From an uncultured Schlesneria sp. (GTDB lineage Bacteria; Planctomycetota; Planctomycetia; Planctomycetales; Planctomycetaceae): a DNA stretch of 64,000 bases. The stretch lies in contig CAIMFH010000113.1 in assembly GCA_903840265.1 (NCBI GenBank), forward strand, positions 1-64,000, written 5' to 3'. Position 1 is the stretch's first letter. Each line of letters opens with the position of its first letter. Positions 34,792 through 45,549 of this stretch are shown one piece after another. Both the position numbers and the translations under genes were made by a program. The notes beneath the pieces were generated by a model. The model saw only the letters and a list, made by a program, of their open reading frames with translations. It did not search any database and was not told the DNA's origin.

Positions 34792-35496
34792 TCAACCAGC
34801 CCACTGGAAGCCGCCGGGCAAATCGTCGGCGGCGTATTCGACATGCACCACACGGCGATGCGCGGGCGACAGGCAGGCGGAGGACGCATGCAGCAACAAA
34901 GGTCGCATCAGCATCACGTCGCCTGCTTGGACCGAGACCGCAACTTCAGTGACGCGATCGATCCAGTTCCGGATCTCTGCTGGCTCCAGGCGTCCCGCAA
35001 GATGCGAACCTGGTATGACACGCAAGGCACCATGATCCGCACCGGCGTCATCCAGATGAATTCGCAGTGTCAACAGATTTTCCGAGAGCGAAACCGGCGG
35101 CAGTGCGTGAACGATGCCATCTTGGACCGGGCGCATTTCGAATCCTGCAACCTCGCGGCGCTCTTTCACGGTGATCGTCACGTCCTGATGCCACGGAACC
35201 AGCCAATTTGCGGAGGGTGTCTTGTCGAAGAAGACCCCTTTGACCGCTCGGGCCGACTCGCCCAAGACGGAGCGTGCTAAATCCGTAAATGGCGTACGGT
35301 CGACGATTTCACGCAGTGCTGGCACGACACTCAACAGGTGGCGGACTCCATAGGGTGACTTCCCCCGTCGTTTTAATTGTGACTGCTCTGGGGAATGGAA
35401 GCACAAGCTCTGCAGTTTTGCGACAAGTGTCGTCGGCACGACCCCTCGCGCCACAACGTATCCATCACGATTCAAAGTTGCAGCCAGATCGGTCAT
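34792..35496 (-). CDS. phytanoyl-CoA dioxygenase family protein
   Basis: A 234-residue Fe(II)/2-oxoglutarate oxygenase of the PhyH family. The first two iron ligands are in VPWHQDVTITV (His and Asp), the distal His is in LLLHASS, and the Arg that binds 2-oxoglutarate is probably in PAHRRVVHVEY. LRVIPGSHLAGRL matches the conserved PGSH motif of the family. Members hydroxylate diverse small molecules, so the substrate is unknown. Its ATG overlaps the stop of the upstream sulfatase-like gene by 4 bases (ATGA), which means tightly coupled translation. Confidence 0.87.
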   Translation of the reverse strand: MTDLAATLNRDGYVVARGVVPTTLVAKLQSLCFHSPEQSQLKRRGKSPYGVRHLLSVVPALREIVDRTPFTDLARSVLGESARAVKGVFFDKTPSANWLVPWHQDVTITVKERREVAGFEMRPVQDGIVHALPPVSLSENLLTLRIHLDDAGADHGALRVIPGSHLAGRLEPAEIRNWIDRVTEVAVSVQAGDVMLMRPLLLHASSACLSPAHRRVVHVEYAADDLPGGFQWAG

Positions 35497-37667
35497 GGCA
35501 ACCTAATTTGTTCAAACGGGAGTATCGGTACTGGGGCCGATGGTCCAATGAAGCACTCCGCCAACTTCAATTCTCCGTCGCGATCGTTGATCTCGAAGAT
35601 TCGAACCGTATTTATTCCGTCATGAAAGCTTGACTCAGGCAGCATGCATCTCCAGTAGTTGTGGAGATACTCGGGGCGGCAGGTTTGCGTCGTTCCCCAG
35701 ATGACATCGTTGATTGCGACGGCAAAGCGAATGGGTTCAGTGGCACCGGATGCCACAATCTTCGCTTCCGGATAAGTGGGGACGACTTGCCCGCGATTGA
35801 ACGCGACTTCACTCGCAAAATTGATCGGCTGAATCTCGATTGTCGACTTGCTCGCGATCTGAAGCTGACCGAGATTTTGCCCGATCAGTTCCGAGTGCGG
35901 ACCGATTTTGAAGATGCGAAGCGGATCTTCGCCAGTGCCGAACATTGCCAGTTGTTCACCCAGTACTTCATATCTCCCATCGAATGACGCATCGACTTCA
36001 AATGTTCGATTGTCATCGTAGAAAAACTTCTTTGGTCGCTCTGAGAAATCCGAAACCACCGACTGTCCATGCAGCGCGACCGGCGATTTCAACTGGATAA
36101 CATCAAGGATTGTGGGAAGGATGTCTGTGGTTTCAACATTTAAGTCGACTATGTCGCCATCCTTCTGTCCGGGGAGTTTAATGAACAGCGGGACGTTCAT
36201 GATTTCTGCCAGTGATTTGTCGGTTGGTTCGCGACCGGAGATCCCGGGACGAAACGAGACTCCATGATCGGCCGTCACGATCAACAGACAGCGGTCGTAC
36301 AGATCCAGGCTTCGCAGGCGTTGCAACAACTGGCCGATCAGCAAGTCGGTATAGCCGGTTTGCAGTAAGTGTTGTTGCTGAGCCTGTCGGACCAGGAATT
36401 CGTCGGTTGTCCATCTTTCGGACAGGGGGCCTTCCGTTCCCCATTCCTGGCGCAGACCCTGATCATTACCATATCGAACTCCGGACGGCAGGTAGTTCCA
36501 CGGAAAATGCGGCAGCGCAAAGTGTCCGAACCATATATTTGGTTTATCGGTTGTGGTCAGGCAATCGAGAAAGTGCTCGAACTGGATGTCTCGGCGGATA
36601 TCCCAACTGTACCGGATGAGCCCCTGAAGCTGCTGGCGGTCTGCACCGTTGATATGATCCAACCCGAACCAGGTGCGCGGGACATGAGGCGTTTCCAACG
36701 GCACATCTGGCGGAATGAGATCGTGTAAGAAGACGGCTCCCACCGTATAGGTGAGATTGATCCATTGCGTCCACGGATTTGGCTGCACCCGATCGCGAGA
36801 GAAATCCGGAGGACATTCGACTGTGAAAGGTTCAAAGGAAGTGAGTTGATAGCGATCGGTGGCTTGTAACAATGTGAACAAATTCGGTGGGTGTTCTCCA
36901 AGTGCCGAGAGCCTGCCGGAAAGAATGGCCGGCACCGCGCGGTTGGTCCGCGGATGGACCGAACTACAGTTTCGATACCAGGTTGATGAGTTGGCCAATT
37001 CCGCGAAATTGGGATAGCGATCTGGATCAACGTGTCGCTTCGCATCCATCAAGCTGGTGCCACTGAAACAGTCAAACACCACTATCACAATCGGGACAGG
37101 GTTGCCGACGGAAAGCTTCTCGGAGATGACTGGTCGGACTGCCGCCTGGTAGTAACCCAAAATCAGCGATGCGGGAGCCAACAACGAACCAAAGGCGGCG
37201 ACCGTCATTACCGATCGTAGCCAAGACCAATATTGGTAACGATTCGACATTGTGGCACCCGCTGCGAGTCCACCCAGTAAGATGAGCCAGCCAAATCCGC
37301 CACTCAGAGACCGATGACTGAAGGTACCAAGTACAATCACGAGTGTTGATGTGGCGATGAGTCCGTGGAGGGCAGCCATTCCAAGTCGAGGGCCGTGGCG
37401 TCGGCAAAAGGCGATCGCTGACAGCAGGGCCAGTGGAACTAGAATCGACCAAATCATCACGAAGACGACGACGCTGATCCCATCCAGTGAGATGAGATAC
37501 GGGGTTCGTTGTTGCAGTCGGCCGTACATTGGCATCGCGACGGCGACCGCAAATGCCGCATATCCGTGAAGGATCCAGTCCCAATTCCCAGTGGATTCGG
37601 TCGCCTGAGAGCTTCGGCTGGCCGCATTGGCAGTTTGCGGTGAGTTTTGATTCTGCGTTGAATGCAT
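35493..37667 (-). CDS. membrane-bound sulfatase/phosphoglycerol-transferase-like protein
   Basis: A 724-residue protein with about five N-terminal membrane helices (about residues 25-170) and a periplasmic alkaline-phosphatase-superfamily domain. IVIVVFDCFSGTSLMDAK provides the first metal-binding Asp, SVHPRTNRAVPAILSG the probable Thr nucleophile, and RCLLIVTADHGVSF the Asp-His metal pair. This is the layout of LTA-synthase/OpgB-type enzymes that move head groups onto glycans or lipids. The start at 37667 (MHSTQNQNS) is chosen; the frame opens at 37805. The stop overlaps the phyH-like gene. Confidence 0.8.
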   Translation of the reverse strand: MHSTQNQNSPQTANAASRSSQATESTGNWDWILHGYAAFAVAVAMPMYGRLQQRTPYLISLDGISVVVFVMIWSILVPLALLSAIAFCRRHGPRLGMAALHGLIATSTLVIVLGTFSHRSLSGGFGWLILLGGLAAGATMSNRYQYWSWLRSVMTVAAFGSLLAPASLILGYYQAAVRPVISEKLSVGNPVPIVIVVFDCFSGTSLMDAKRHVDPDRYPNFAELANSSTWYRNCSSVHPRTNRAVPAILSGRLSALGEHPPNLFTLLQATDRYQLTSFEPFTVECPPDFSRDRVQPNPWTQWINLTYTVGAVFLHDLIPPDVPLETPHVPRTWFGLDHINGADRQQLQGLIRYSWDIRRDIQFEHFLDCLTTTDKPNIWFGHFALPHFPWNYLPSGVRYGNDQGLRQEWGTEGPLSERWTTDEFLVRQAQQQHLLQTGYTDLLIGQLLQRLRSLDLYDRCLLIVTADHGVSFRPGISGREPTDKSLAEIMNVPLFIKLPGQKDGDIVDLNVETTDILPTILDVIQLKSPVALHGQSVVSDFSERPKKFFYDDNRTFEVDASFDGRYEVLGEQLAMFGTGEDPLRIFKIGPHSELIGQNLGQLQIASKSTIEIQPINFASEVAFNRGQVVPTYPEAKIVASGATEPIRFAVAINDVIWGTTQTCRPEYLHNYWRCMLPESSFHDGINTVRIFEINDRDGELKLAECFIGPSAPVPILPFEQIRLP

Positions 37668-37888
37668 TGCGTATTTACCACGACTTACGAAGCGACCCGC
37701 CATTCGCACAATAGCTGGCTTGTGCGAGTTCCGGTAGCAACTTGAGGGCTGCTCAGGTCTTATCTGCGGCGATCCTGTGGCCATCGGCCTTCCCCGTGCC
37801 GCCACTTGGATTTAGAATGGCGGGACCGTGGACCGGCTTGTTCATCAAGTGCGGTAACTGCAATTTGCTGACAGACGGAGCTGACACC

Positions 37889-40450
37889 ATGAAAATACTT
37901 GCAACGTCCCGCCTGCTTGCGCTCGTCGCGGTGGGATTGATTCTGGTTGGATGCGCTGCCCGACAGGGGGGCGCCGTCGAAGATGCCAAGGGAACCGCGA
38001 AACCGAAAGGCAAGGCCAACCGGTTAGCTCGCGAAACCAGCCCTTACCTGCTGCTACACGCACACAACCCGGTCGACTGGTACGCCTGGGGGCCCGAGGC
38101 CCTGGAGAAAGCTCGCAAAGAAGGGAAAATGATTTTCCTTTCCGTGGGCTATAGCAGTTGCTACTGGTGCCACGTCATGGAACGCAAGGTCTTCATGAAC
38201 GAAGCCATTGCGAAGACATTGAACGAGAACTTTGTCTGCATCAAGGTTGATCGCGAAGAGCGACCCGACATTGACGATGTCTACATGACAGCGTTGCAAG
38301 TGTACTATCAGGCGATCGGTGCCCCGGCGAGTGGCGGCTGGCCGCTGTCGATGTTCTTGACTCCGGAAGGAAAGCCGCTGGCCGGAGGGACGTACTTCCC
38401 TCCAGAAGACACGGACGGAGCCACAGGCTTCCCGACCGTTCTCGAGCGTCTGATCGATCTCTGGGCTAACAAGAAGGAGCAGATGGAGGGAAATGCCGAG
38501 ATCCTGGCGAGTGAAACTCGACGCGTGATGCGACCCAAGATGTCGTTGAAGCCTGTCGATGCGAGCCTGGCCCTGGTTCAGAAATCCTTCGATTCCGTGG
38601 TCAGTAGTGTGGATCCCGATTTCGGCGGCGTCGACTTCAACCCGCAGCGAACCAAGGGCCCCAAGTTCCCGACCCCCGCCAAGCTGTTGTTCGTGCAAGA
38701 GATGCTTAAGCGTCAACCCAACGCGGAGGCCGCGCAGCTACTTGACCTGACATTGATGCAAATGGCCTGTGGCGGAATCCGCGATCATGTCGGTGGTGGA
38801 TTCCATCGCTATTCGGTGGATCGACAATGGCAGGTTCCGCACTTCGAAAAGATGCTGTACGACCAGGCTCAACTGGTTGATGTCTATGTCGGTGCCTACG
38901 CGGCGACTCAAAACAAGCTGTACAAGCAGGTCGCCGAAGAGATCCTGCAGTTTGTCGAACGTGAGCTGACATCGAACGACGGCGGCTTCTACTCTGCTCT
39001 GGACGCCGAAACAAACGGGATTGAAGGAGAGGTCTACGTCTGGGAGTCACGCGATATCGACAAGATCCTGGGCGATGCGGCCCCCGCGTTCAAAGAGACA
39101 TACCATGTCAAAGAGCTCTCTGACTTCGAACACGGCAATGTCTTAAGGCTTTCTCCAAAGAAATTGCCTGGTCCCGCTAGCGATATCGCGATTGGCAGCA
39201 CCTCTCAGTCAGATGAATTTGCCGCGTCTCGGCAAAAACTGTTGCTCGTCCGCAATCAGCGACCCAAGTTGTTGCGCGACGAGAAAATCCTGGTCGGCTG
39301 GAACGGGCTGATGATTGGTGCGTTTGCTCGAGCAGGCGCGTCACTCCAACAACCGGAGTTCACCCGGACCGCAGAAAAGGCGGCCCTGTTTGTGATGGGC
39401 AACCTTCGCGATCAGCAAGGCCGCTTGTTACACACCTACACAGCGGGCCAGTCGCGGCTGAATGCTTACTTGGATGACTACGCGTTCGTCATCGACGGGT
39501 TGCTGGCACTTCACGATGCGACGACTGATGTGAAATGGCTGCGAGCCGCGAAGCAGTTGCAAGACGATCAATTAAAGTTGTTCCGCGACGAAGCGGGTGG
39601 GGCGTTCTTCTTCACTTCTCACGATCACGAAGAATTACTGGCGAGGACCAAGAACTGTTACGACGGAGTGCTGCCCGCAGGCAACAGCGTCAGTGCGCGC
39701 AATCTCACCAAGTTAGCGAAGCTGACGGGTGAGAAGCGGTATCAGGACGAGGCCAGAACGATCGCCGATTTCTTCGCGTCCAATCTGGACCAGAATCCAC
39801 GCGGGTTGACCGTGTTGGCACTGGCGATCGCGGAGATGCTGCCCGCTGAGGAGTCGAAAGGACAATCTGCCGTTCCCGTTCCCAAAACGGTGGCACAGGC
39901 TGGTGGCAAGACCCCACCAACTGGCGATTCGCCATTGATTCAGGCATCGAATCAAAAGGAAGAGGCACCCAAGAAAGACGAGAACGTTAAAGCCCAGGCG
40001 TTTTTGTCAGTCGACAAGCTACCTGCCGGTAGTTCATGCCAGGTCGTCGTCGTCTTGAATATCGCCAAGGGATGGCACGTGAATGCGAATCCACCGATGC
40101 CTGACTATTTGATTCCCGTCAAAGTGAATTGGAAGTCCAAGAACAAGGTCCAACTTGTTGATGTGAAGTATCCGAAAGGGACCGCTTTCCGATTTAAGGG
40201 CTCCGACGAAGATGCGTTCGTCCATGAAGGGGAAGTTCACATTCGCGGAACTCTGGAAATCCCCAAAGAAGCTGGCGGCTTGACTGAAGATATGGAGATC
40301 ACTGTCAATTACCAGGTCTGCAACGAGGATGGATGTTTGCCACCCAAGAATATCAAACTCACTGCCAAGCTCCCGATTGCGAAGCACGGCGAGACAGTGA
40401 AACCGATCAACGGGAAGCTCTTCAACGCCAAAATCGACGCGAGTCGATAG
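37889..40450 (+). CDS. DUF255 thioredoxin lipoprotein fused to DsbD N-domain
   Basis: An 853-residue lipoprotein. The start ATG at 37889 (GGAG upstream) gives a lipobox LVGC with Cys22. Residues about 45-200 are a DUF255/SPATA20-type thioredoxin domain ([21 protein letters not shown], catalytic CYWC at 91-94). The middle 400 residues follow the YyaL-type all-helical domain ([39 protein letters not shown]). The last 130 match the DsbD alpha domain ([20 protein letters not shown] ... [13 protein letters not shown]), which normally passes electrons to periplasmic partners. Fusion of the two suggests a thiol-redox relay. Confidence 0.88.
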   Translation: MKILATSRLLALVAVGLILVGCAARQGGAVEDAKGTAKPKGKANRLARETSPYLLLHAHNPVDWYAWGPEALEKARKEGKMIFLSVGYSSCYWCHVMERKVFMNEAIAKTLNENFVCIKVDREERPDIDDVYMTALQVYYQAIGAPASGGWPLSMFLTPEGKPLAGGTYFPPEDTDGATGFPTVLERLIDLWANKKEQMEGNAEILASETRRVMRPKMSLKPVDASLALVQKSFDSVVSSVDPDFGGVDFNPQRTKGPKFPTPAKLLFVQEMLKRQPNAEAAQLLDLTLMQMACGGIRDHVGGGFHRYSVDRQWQVPHFEKMLYDQAQLVDVYVGAYAATQNKLYKQVAEEILQFVERELTSNDGGFYSALDAETNGIEGEVYVWESRDIDKILGDAAPAFKETYHVKELSDFEHGNVLRLSPKKLPGPASDIAIGSTSQSDEFAASRQKLLLVRNQRPKLLRDEKILVGWNGLMIGAFARAGASLQQPEFTRTAEKAALFVMGNLRDQQGRLLHTYTAGQSRLNAYLDDYAFVIDGLLALHDATTDVKWLRAAKQLQDDQLKLFRDEAGGAFFFTSHDHEELLARTKNCYDGVLPAGNSVSARNLTKLAKLTGEKRYQDEARTIADFFASNLDQNPRGLTVLALAIAEMLPAEESKGQSAVPVPKTVAQAGGKTPPTGDSPLIQASNQKEEAPKKDENVKAQAFLSVDKLPAGSSCQVVVVLNIAKGWHVNANPPMPDYLIPVKVNWKSKNKVQLVDVKYPKGTAFRFKGSDEDAFVHEGEVHIRGTLEIPKEAGGLTEDMEITVNYQVCNEDGCLPPKNIKLTAKLPIAKHGETVKPINGKLFNAKIDASR

Positions 40451-40627
40451 GCCGACCTTGTTACATTTCTGTGAATACCTGAAATCGGCATTTGGATTGC
40501 TTCCAAGACCTTCCGATGTGGGTAGTGCGCACGTCCTTCGCGCCGAGTGGACTGTTTTGGCGTCCTCGCCCAACACTCGGTGAAAACGACGACAGCTCTT
40601 TTAGGCCTCGATTGAAGGGATGACGTC

Positions 40628-42109
40628 ATGGATTCAGCATCGCAATACAAAGAGGGTGCGCTCGTCAAAACAAAGATTGTGGCGACGGTTGGCCCCGCTT
40701 CTGGCTCGCGCGAGAAGTTGGCCGAACTACTCAGCGCCGGTGTCGATGTTGTCCGCTTAAACTTTGCGCACGGCAACTACGAATGGTTCGCGCAAATCGT
40801 CGAGTGGATCCGGTCGTTGTCGCAAGAAATCGGCCGGCCGATCGGAATTCTGGGCGACCTGTCCGGTCCGAAAATTCGATTGGGGATGTTGCCCGATGAA
40901 GGGGTGCGTCTGCGTCACGGGACGACGGTTGAATTCGTTCGCGCCTCGATGGACGCTCGCACGGACATGATTCCGCCCCAATTGACCTGTACTTATGAAC
41001 CGCTGATCGATGATCTGCGCCCCAATGATCGCGTCTTGCTGGCCGACGGCACGGTTTCCTTGCGAGTAATGGAACAGAATGCCACGGCTGGTCGAGTCCT
41101 GTGTGAGGTCTTGCAGCCCGGTTTGATTCGCAGTCGCCAAGGAGTCAACCTGCCCGGCGTCGCGCTGAGTACCCCTAGCTTGACGGACAAAGACCGCCTC
41201 GACCTGCAATGGGCCTTGGATCACGGAATCGACTACATCGGCCTGAGTTTCGTGCGCCGCGTTGATGACCTGAAACTGCTGCGTCAAGTAATCAGTCAAC
41301 ACCCGACGAAAACGCCGCCGTGGATCGTGGCCAAGATCGAGAAGGCAGAGGCGATCGCCGACCTGGAGGCCATTATTGCGGAAGCGGATGCCGTGATGGT
41401 CGCTCGCGGCGACCTGGGTGTCGAAACAGACATTTATCGAGTCCCCGGTCTGCAGAAGCGAATCATCCGCCTGTGTAATGAGCATCGCACGCCTGTGATT
41501 ACGGCAACGCAGATGCTGGACTCGATGCAGAAGAACGAATTGCCGACTCGAGCCGAAGCGAGCGACGTCTTTAATGCGGTGCTCGACGGAACCGATGCTG
41601 TCATGCTGTCTGGCGAAACGGCCGCGGGCGATTATCCCGTCGAAGCGGTGGCGATGATGAGTCGTATCGTTCGAGAAGCAGAACGACTGCTCGAACCACG
41701 ACTGACTCCGACAGACCCCCGCAGTTTGCCTCGCAACCGGGCCACTGCCATCACCGAAGCCGTGACTCACGGGGCAGCCACCGCCGCCAGTCACCTGGGT
41801 GCCGACGTGATCGTCGCTGCGACGGCGGGTGGCAAAACCGCCATGGCGATCTCGAAGCAGCGTCCCCACGTGCCAATTATCGCTCTGACCGACCGCCCCG
41901 AAGTGGCTCGCCGGATGTGCCTGTTTTGGGGTGTCGTCCCCGTCGAAACAGCGGCTGTCGCCTGGGCACCGAAGGAATTGCTGGCGTTCGTGACTAAGCT
42001 GGGGCGCGAGCAGAATCTGCTCGATTCCGGCAGCAAGCTCGTTCTGGTCGGCAGCACCGACTGGACGCTGGAATGGCACGACATGATGCTGGTCCACGTC
42101 GTGTTATAG
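40628..42109 (+). CDS. pyk: pyruvate kinase
   Basis: A 493-residue glycolytic enzyme that transfers phosphate from phosphoenolpyruvate to ADP. Conserved blocks are KTKIVATVGPASGSREKL, VVRLNFAHGNYEWF, GDLSGPKIRLG, IVAKIEKAEA, VMVARGDLGVE and the substrate-binding TATQMLDSMQKNELPTRAE, with SGETAAGDYP after it. The C-terminal domain is complete. FAHG at the K+-binding site replaces the usual FSHG. The length is normal for the family. It is monocistronic. Confidence 0.95.
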   Translation: MDSASQYKEGALVKTKIVATVGPASGSREKLAELLSAGVDVVRLNFAHGNYEWFAQIVEWIRSLSQEIGRPIGILGDLSGPKIRLGMLPDEGVRLRHGTTVEFVRASMDARTDMIPPQLTCTYEPLIDDLRPNDRVLLADGTVSLRVMEQNATAGRVLCEVLQPGLIRSRQGVNLPGVALSTPSLTDKDRLDLQWALDHGIDYIGLSFVRRVDDLKLLRQVISQHPTKTPPWIVAKIEKAEAIADLEAIIAEADAVMVARGDLGVETDIYRVPGLQKRIIRLCNEHRTPVITATQMLDSMQKNELPTRAEASDVFNAVLDGTDAVMLSGETAAGDYPVEAVAMMSRIVREAERLLEPRLTPTDPRSLPRNRATAITEAVTHGAATAASHLGADVIVAATAGGKTAMAISKQRPHVPIIALTDRPEVARRMCLFWGVVPVETAAVAWAPKELLAFVTKLGREQNLLDSGSKLVLVGSTDWTLEWHDMMLVHVVL

Positions 42110-42265
42110 GTTACTCTCCCGCAAGCTGATCAAAGCGCATCTTGTCCAAGAGACTGGACGCATCTAAAGTGCCAGATGAAACCCTTCGTGCACTCGAAGA
42201 TTTCGAGTGTATGCTTGTTTCGGTTTCAAGACATGATTGGCAATCTTTGGAAGGTGGGTGAGATC

Positions 42266-42985
42266 ATGGCTCAATTCAAGCGAGCTTCCTGGATCGCGGT
42301 GCTTGGGTGCTTTGTCGCAGGGATGATGGGGCAGGCGGCGTTTGCTCACGGCGGGGGACATGGTGGCGGAGGAGGGCATGGTGGTGGTGGCCATAGCGGT
42401 GGCGGGCACATGGGAGGGGGCCACACGGGTGGCGGATACCACCATGGCGGGGGAGGCTACGGCGGCGGTGGTTATTATGGCGGAGGCGGCTATTACGGTG
42501 GTGGGTACGGACTGGGTTATGGTTTAGGTTATGGCAACTACGGTTACGGTGGTGGCTACGGCTACAACTCGCCTTACTGGTACAACCGACAAGGGTACTA
42601 CAGCCCGCAGGTTCAAGGTTATCCAGCCTACGCAACGCAGCAGTACACGGTTTCACCGGCGTCGAACGTGCCTGCACCTGATGGTGGCACGGTAGTGCTG
42701 TTCGTGGCTGCTGATGCCCCGACTGGCATTCAGTACACGTTGAATGGTCAGCCGTTCACTCTGAAACCTGGTGAATCGCAGCAATTTGTCAATGACCGTC
42801 AGTGGACGATCGAATTTCCGCCGACGAGTAACGCACAGATGGCGTTGCGTTATACGCTGGTGTCGGCTCGCTACAAGTTCAAAGGTTCTGGCACTGGAAT
42901 GGGACTGTTTCAGACTCAAGACGATGTGCCTTCTGCGACCACGGCGGCACCTGCCGCTCCTGTGCCGAATCCTCCTGCGAGCTGA
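42266..42985 (+). CDS. secreted Gly/His/Tyr-rich protein
   Basis: A 239-residue exported protein. A signal peptide (WIAVLGCFVAGMMGQAAFA) precedes about 100 residues of GGGH, GGGY and GYG repeats, followed by a proline/threonine-poor globular domain of about 110 residues (QYTVSPASNVPAPDGG, AQMALRYTLVSARYKFKG). Such repeats are typical of proteins at the cell surface or spore/wall-like matrix, and the repeated His could bind metals. The ATG at 42266 has GGTGGGTGAG upstream. No family could be named for the C-terminal domain. Confidence 0.75.
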   Translation: MAQFKRASWIAVLGCFVAGMMGQAAFAHGGGHGGGGGHGGGGHSGGGHMGGGHTGGGYHHGGGGYGGGGYYGGGGYYGGGYGLGYGLGYGNYGYGGGYGYNSPYWYNRQGYYSPQVQGYPAYATQQYTVSPASNVPAPDGGTVVLFVAADAPTGIQYTLNGQPFTLKPGESQQFVNDRQWTIEFPPTSNAQMALRYTLVSARYKFKGSGTGMGLFQTQDDVPSATTAAPAAPVPNPPAS

Positions 42986-43030
42986 AAACATCGTTCGCAA
43001 GACTGCTCGTTGGAGACTCTAGTCCGGGAC

Positions 43031-43061
43031 GTGGCCGTGGGCAGATCGAAGACACGGCCAC
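43031..43061. terminator. terminator-like hairpin between convergent genes
   Basis: GTGGCCGTG (43031-43039) pairs with CACGGCCAC (43053-43061) around a 13-base loop. It lies between the ends of the Gly-rich gene (42985) and the acyltransferase gene (43140). A TTTT run is found 26 bases further on the plus strand, so termination is possible but not certain. Confidence 0.5.
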
Positions 43062-43139
43062 CCCGAGGACGGTGAGTCCGTGGCACCCTCTTTTCGTGCC
43101 GCGAACTCGCAAGGTCGAGTGACGAGCAACTTAAGTGAC

Positions 43140-44444
43140 TTAACCAGCCTTCTTCCGATCAACGGAGGGCTGAAGGGGCAGTACGGCGAGGATTGGCTGT
43201 GGAGAGAGCGGGATTGGACCGCTAAGTTGAGGCCCCTTAACTCGACTCTGGCCGTTCAAAAATTCGCCCAGCCATCGGTTGCGCACGAAGACCTGATAGC
43301 TGGCAAGTGACAGAGTCATTGTGACTACGAACACAATCGCATATTTCCCAACTGTCACAACGGGGAGTTGCACGATCGCAATCTGCGTCAAAACGACCAA
43401 CGGAAGATGAATGAGATAGACCCAGAAGGAGGCTTCCGCAAAATAGCGCGTGACCTTGGTATCGAGCTGAAGATTCAAGAACACAGCCAGCAAGCCGAAG
43501 GTTGTCACCCAGGCGAAGAGGGAGAGCAGGCCTGCCAGCAGGAGCCGGTTCTCGCCGGTTGGATGCGGACTCAGGTGCTCGCGAATCAATGGGAGTGTGA
43601 CGCTGAAAATCAGGCCGCTGAGCACGAGGTAGGACCACCCGTAGCGTGCGTGCAAGTGCAGCTTGGTGCGATGCCGGTAGATGCAGGCGCCGACGAAGAA
43701 GTAAATCCAGTAGTAGGCGAGCTTCGACACAACCGGTAAGAATGTCTGGTAAAATCCGAGTACGATCCGAGGGTCATAGTACAGGATCATCGCACACGGA
43801 ATTGTTGGCAACAGCGGCTTCCACACTGATCCCAAGATTGCGTCGACGCAACAGACAAAACGCGGGTCTCGAATCGGTCCACTGCAATCTGCCGATCTAA
43901 GTCGCTTTCGCAGCCAGCTAATCCCGCACAGCCCCAGACAATAAACGTAAAGGTACTGGAGAAACCAGAGATGGCTGTTGCCCCACAGATCATTCCAAAT
44001 TTCTGCAGGAAATCCGAGTTGAAGCACCTGAGAAGGGGTCAAGATCCCGTCGCCAATCCAGCCCAGGGTCCAGATGAGCAGGCAGACCGGGAGGATGACG
44101 ACTCCTACCGCGAGTTGTGTCAGCAGCAGCCTTTTTGTCCGGCCGACCAGAAATTTCCGCTTCCCGCGAGAACTGAGAAGGCCTTGGGAAAAGAAGCCCC
44201 CCATCACGAAGAAGAGCGGCATGATGAAACATTCGGCACACCAGACAACGGCGTCGACCGTCATCGAGGGATCAGTATCTCGCGCTGGCCAAACGAGGTG
44301 AGGAAAGGGATTCACCATGTAAGGGATGCCAGCATGAAGCAAGACGACCAGGAATGCTGCGAGGCCTCGCAACGTATCCCAGCCCAGCAATCGCGCCAGC
44401 GGACAGCTTTTTTCAACCGGCGCGGCGGGCATTGCAAATTGCAT
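43140..44444 (-). CDS. acyltransferase 3 family membrane protein
   Basis: A 434-residue multi-pass protein of the acyltransferase 3 family, which adds acyl groups to sugars, glucans or antibiotics. LGWDTLRGLAAFLVVLLHAG supplies the conserved Arg and the active-site His in the first helix, and FIMPLFFVMGGFF fits the next. About ten hydrophobic segments follow. MdoC/OpgC, which succinylates osmoregulated glucans, is a relative, but the acceptor is unknown. ATGs at 44444 and 44432 are both possible. Confidence 0.85.
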   Translation of the reverse strand: MQFAMPAAPVEKSCPLARLLGWDTLRGLAAFLVVLLHAGIPYMVNPFPHLVWPARDTDPSMTVDAVVWCAECFIMPLFFVMGGFFSQGLLSSRGKRKFLVGRTKRLLLTQLAVGVVILPVCLLIWTLGWIGDGILTPSQVLQLGFPAEIWNDLWGNSHLWFLQYLYVYCLGLCGISWLRKRLRSADCSGPIRDPRFVCCVDAILGSVWKPLLPTIPCAMILYYDPRIVLGFYQTFLPVVSKLAYYWIYFFVGACIYRHRTKLHLHARYGWSYLVLSGLIFSVTLPLIREHLSPHPTGENRLLLAGLLSLFAWVTTFGLLAVFLNLQLDTKVTRYFAEASFWVYLIHLPLVVLTQIAIVQLPVVTVGKYAIVFVVTMTLSLASYQVFVRNRWLGEFLNGQSRVKGPQLSGPIPLSPQPILAVLPLQPSVDRKKAG

Positions 44445-44637
44445 CGCAGCCTCCGCTGCCTCGGCGAGAAGTGAAAAGCGACCAAATCATTTGTGTCGGC
44501 TCACTCAGACGCTTCGGCAAAGAGGGGCTTCAGACTTCAATCGTTTTTGATGGGTCGTTTCCTTCGAACTTCTGCGTCCCGCAGGGTTTAACATCGGTGG
44601 TCTACAATTCGGGATGTAACGCCATCCCAACTTTGAT

Positions 44638-45549
44638 TCACGAGTGACTGAGTACCAATCCCGTCTCTGTGATTTCGAACGGCACGATCCCGTCGTCGCA
44701 GGCGCTGCCCCGATGTTTTGCGACATGCAGGGCTCGCCGCATCTTCAAGCCGTCGCGAACTTTGCCCATCAGAATGATGGTATTCGCGTTCGACAGTTCG
44801 TCGCCGCTTTCGATTGGCCGACAGAGCAGTTCGTCCAGTAACACTTCATGCGAGGTGTACAGCAACAGCGTCGCAATCTGACGGTGATCGTAGATGTGGT
44901 TCTGCACCGCAGCCTCGTTGGCCCGGAAGTTGATGCGGAACAAATCGCGCGCGACCCAATCCGCATCCTTGTGCAAAATCTGGTGATAGATGTAGTCGAA
45001 AACATGGAACTGAAACGAATCACTGGCCCGCTCGGTCGGCTCGACCCCGTCAATCACACAGCGACGGACGCCATGCACGAAATTTCCGTAGAAAAAGGCG
45101 ATTGCCTGGTCCAGCTTTCGGTTCAGCTCGATCTTCCACTCTTGCCATTGGTCGTGGCCAAGATCCTGAATCGAGACACGTCGGCCTGATCGTTCGAAGA
45201 TATGAAAGTAGTCCGAGCGTATCCGCTCCAGATTCCAGATATCGTCAGGTGCATACGGTTCATCGATCTGACGCTGCTTCATGTTCCAATCAAACATTCG
45301 GCGGGCGTATTCAACGTGGTTCTGCCCATCACCGCGGGATGTCATGTCGAAGACAATCCCGGTTTGGCCTTCCTGTGTTTTTCCGGCGGCGGCGAACTGC
45401 AGGCCAAGCTGAGTCTTGCCGATGCCGGTGGCTCCCATGACCACAGTCAGCGTGCCCGGCAACAGGCCTCCTCCCAGCATGCGATCCAGTTCCGCGATTC
45501 CCGTAGAGACTCGGGCAAAGGCAGGCTTGTTTTCAACGGTCGGGTTCAT
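44638..45549 (-). CDS. RecA-superfamily ATPase (KaiC/RAD55-like)
   Basis: A 303-residue single-domain P-loop ATPase. [33 protein letters not shown] is typical for KaiC/RadA/RAD55-type proteins, with the Walker A GATGIGKT. The Walker B position is in [18 protein letters not shown]. Members of this group use ATP to remodel or signal through protein or DNA partners. The ATG at 45549 overlaps the end of an upstream lipoprotein gene by 17 bases, so the two are translated together; this pairing of a cytoplasmic ATPase with a lipoprotein is unexplained. Confidence 0.8.
   Translation of the reverse strand: MNPTVENKPAFARVSTGIAELDRMLGGGLLPGTLTVVMGATGIGKTQLGLQFAAAGKTQEGQTGIVFDMTSRGDGQNHVEYARRMFDWNMKQRQIDEPYAPDDIWNLERIRSDYFHIFERSGRRVSIQDLGHDQWQEWKIELNRKLDQAIAFFYGNFVHGVRRCVIDGVEPTERASDSFQFHVFDYIYHQILHKDADWVARDLFRINFRANEAAVQNHIYDHRQIATLLLYTSHEVLLDELLCRPIESGDELSNANTIILMGKVRDGLKMRRALHVAKHRGSACDDGIVPFEITETGLVLSHS

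Noticed and set aside
40757-42097. 446-codon frame antisense to pyruvate kinase
   Set aside because: It mirrors a well-supported gene and shows no motif of its own.
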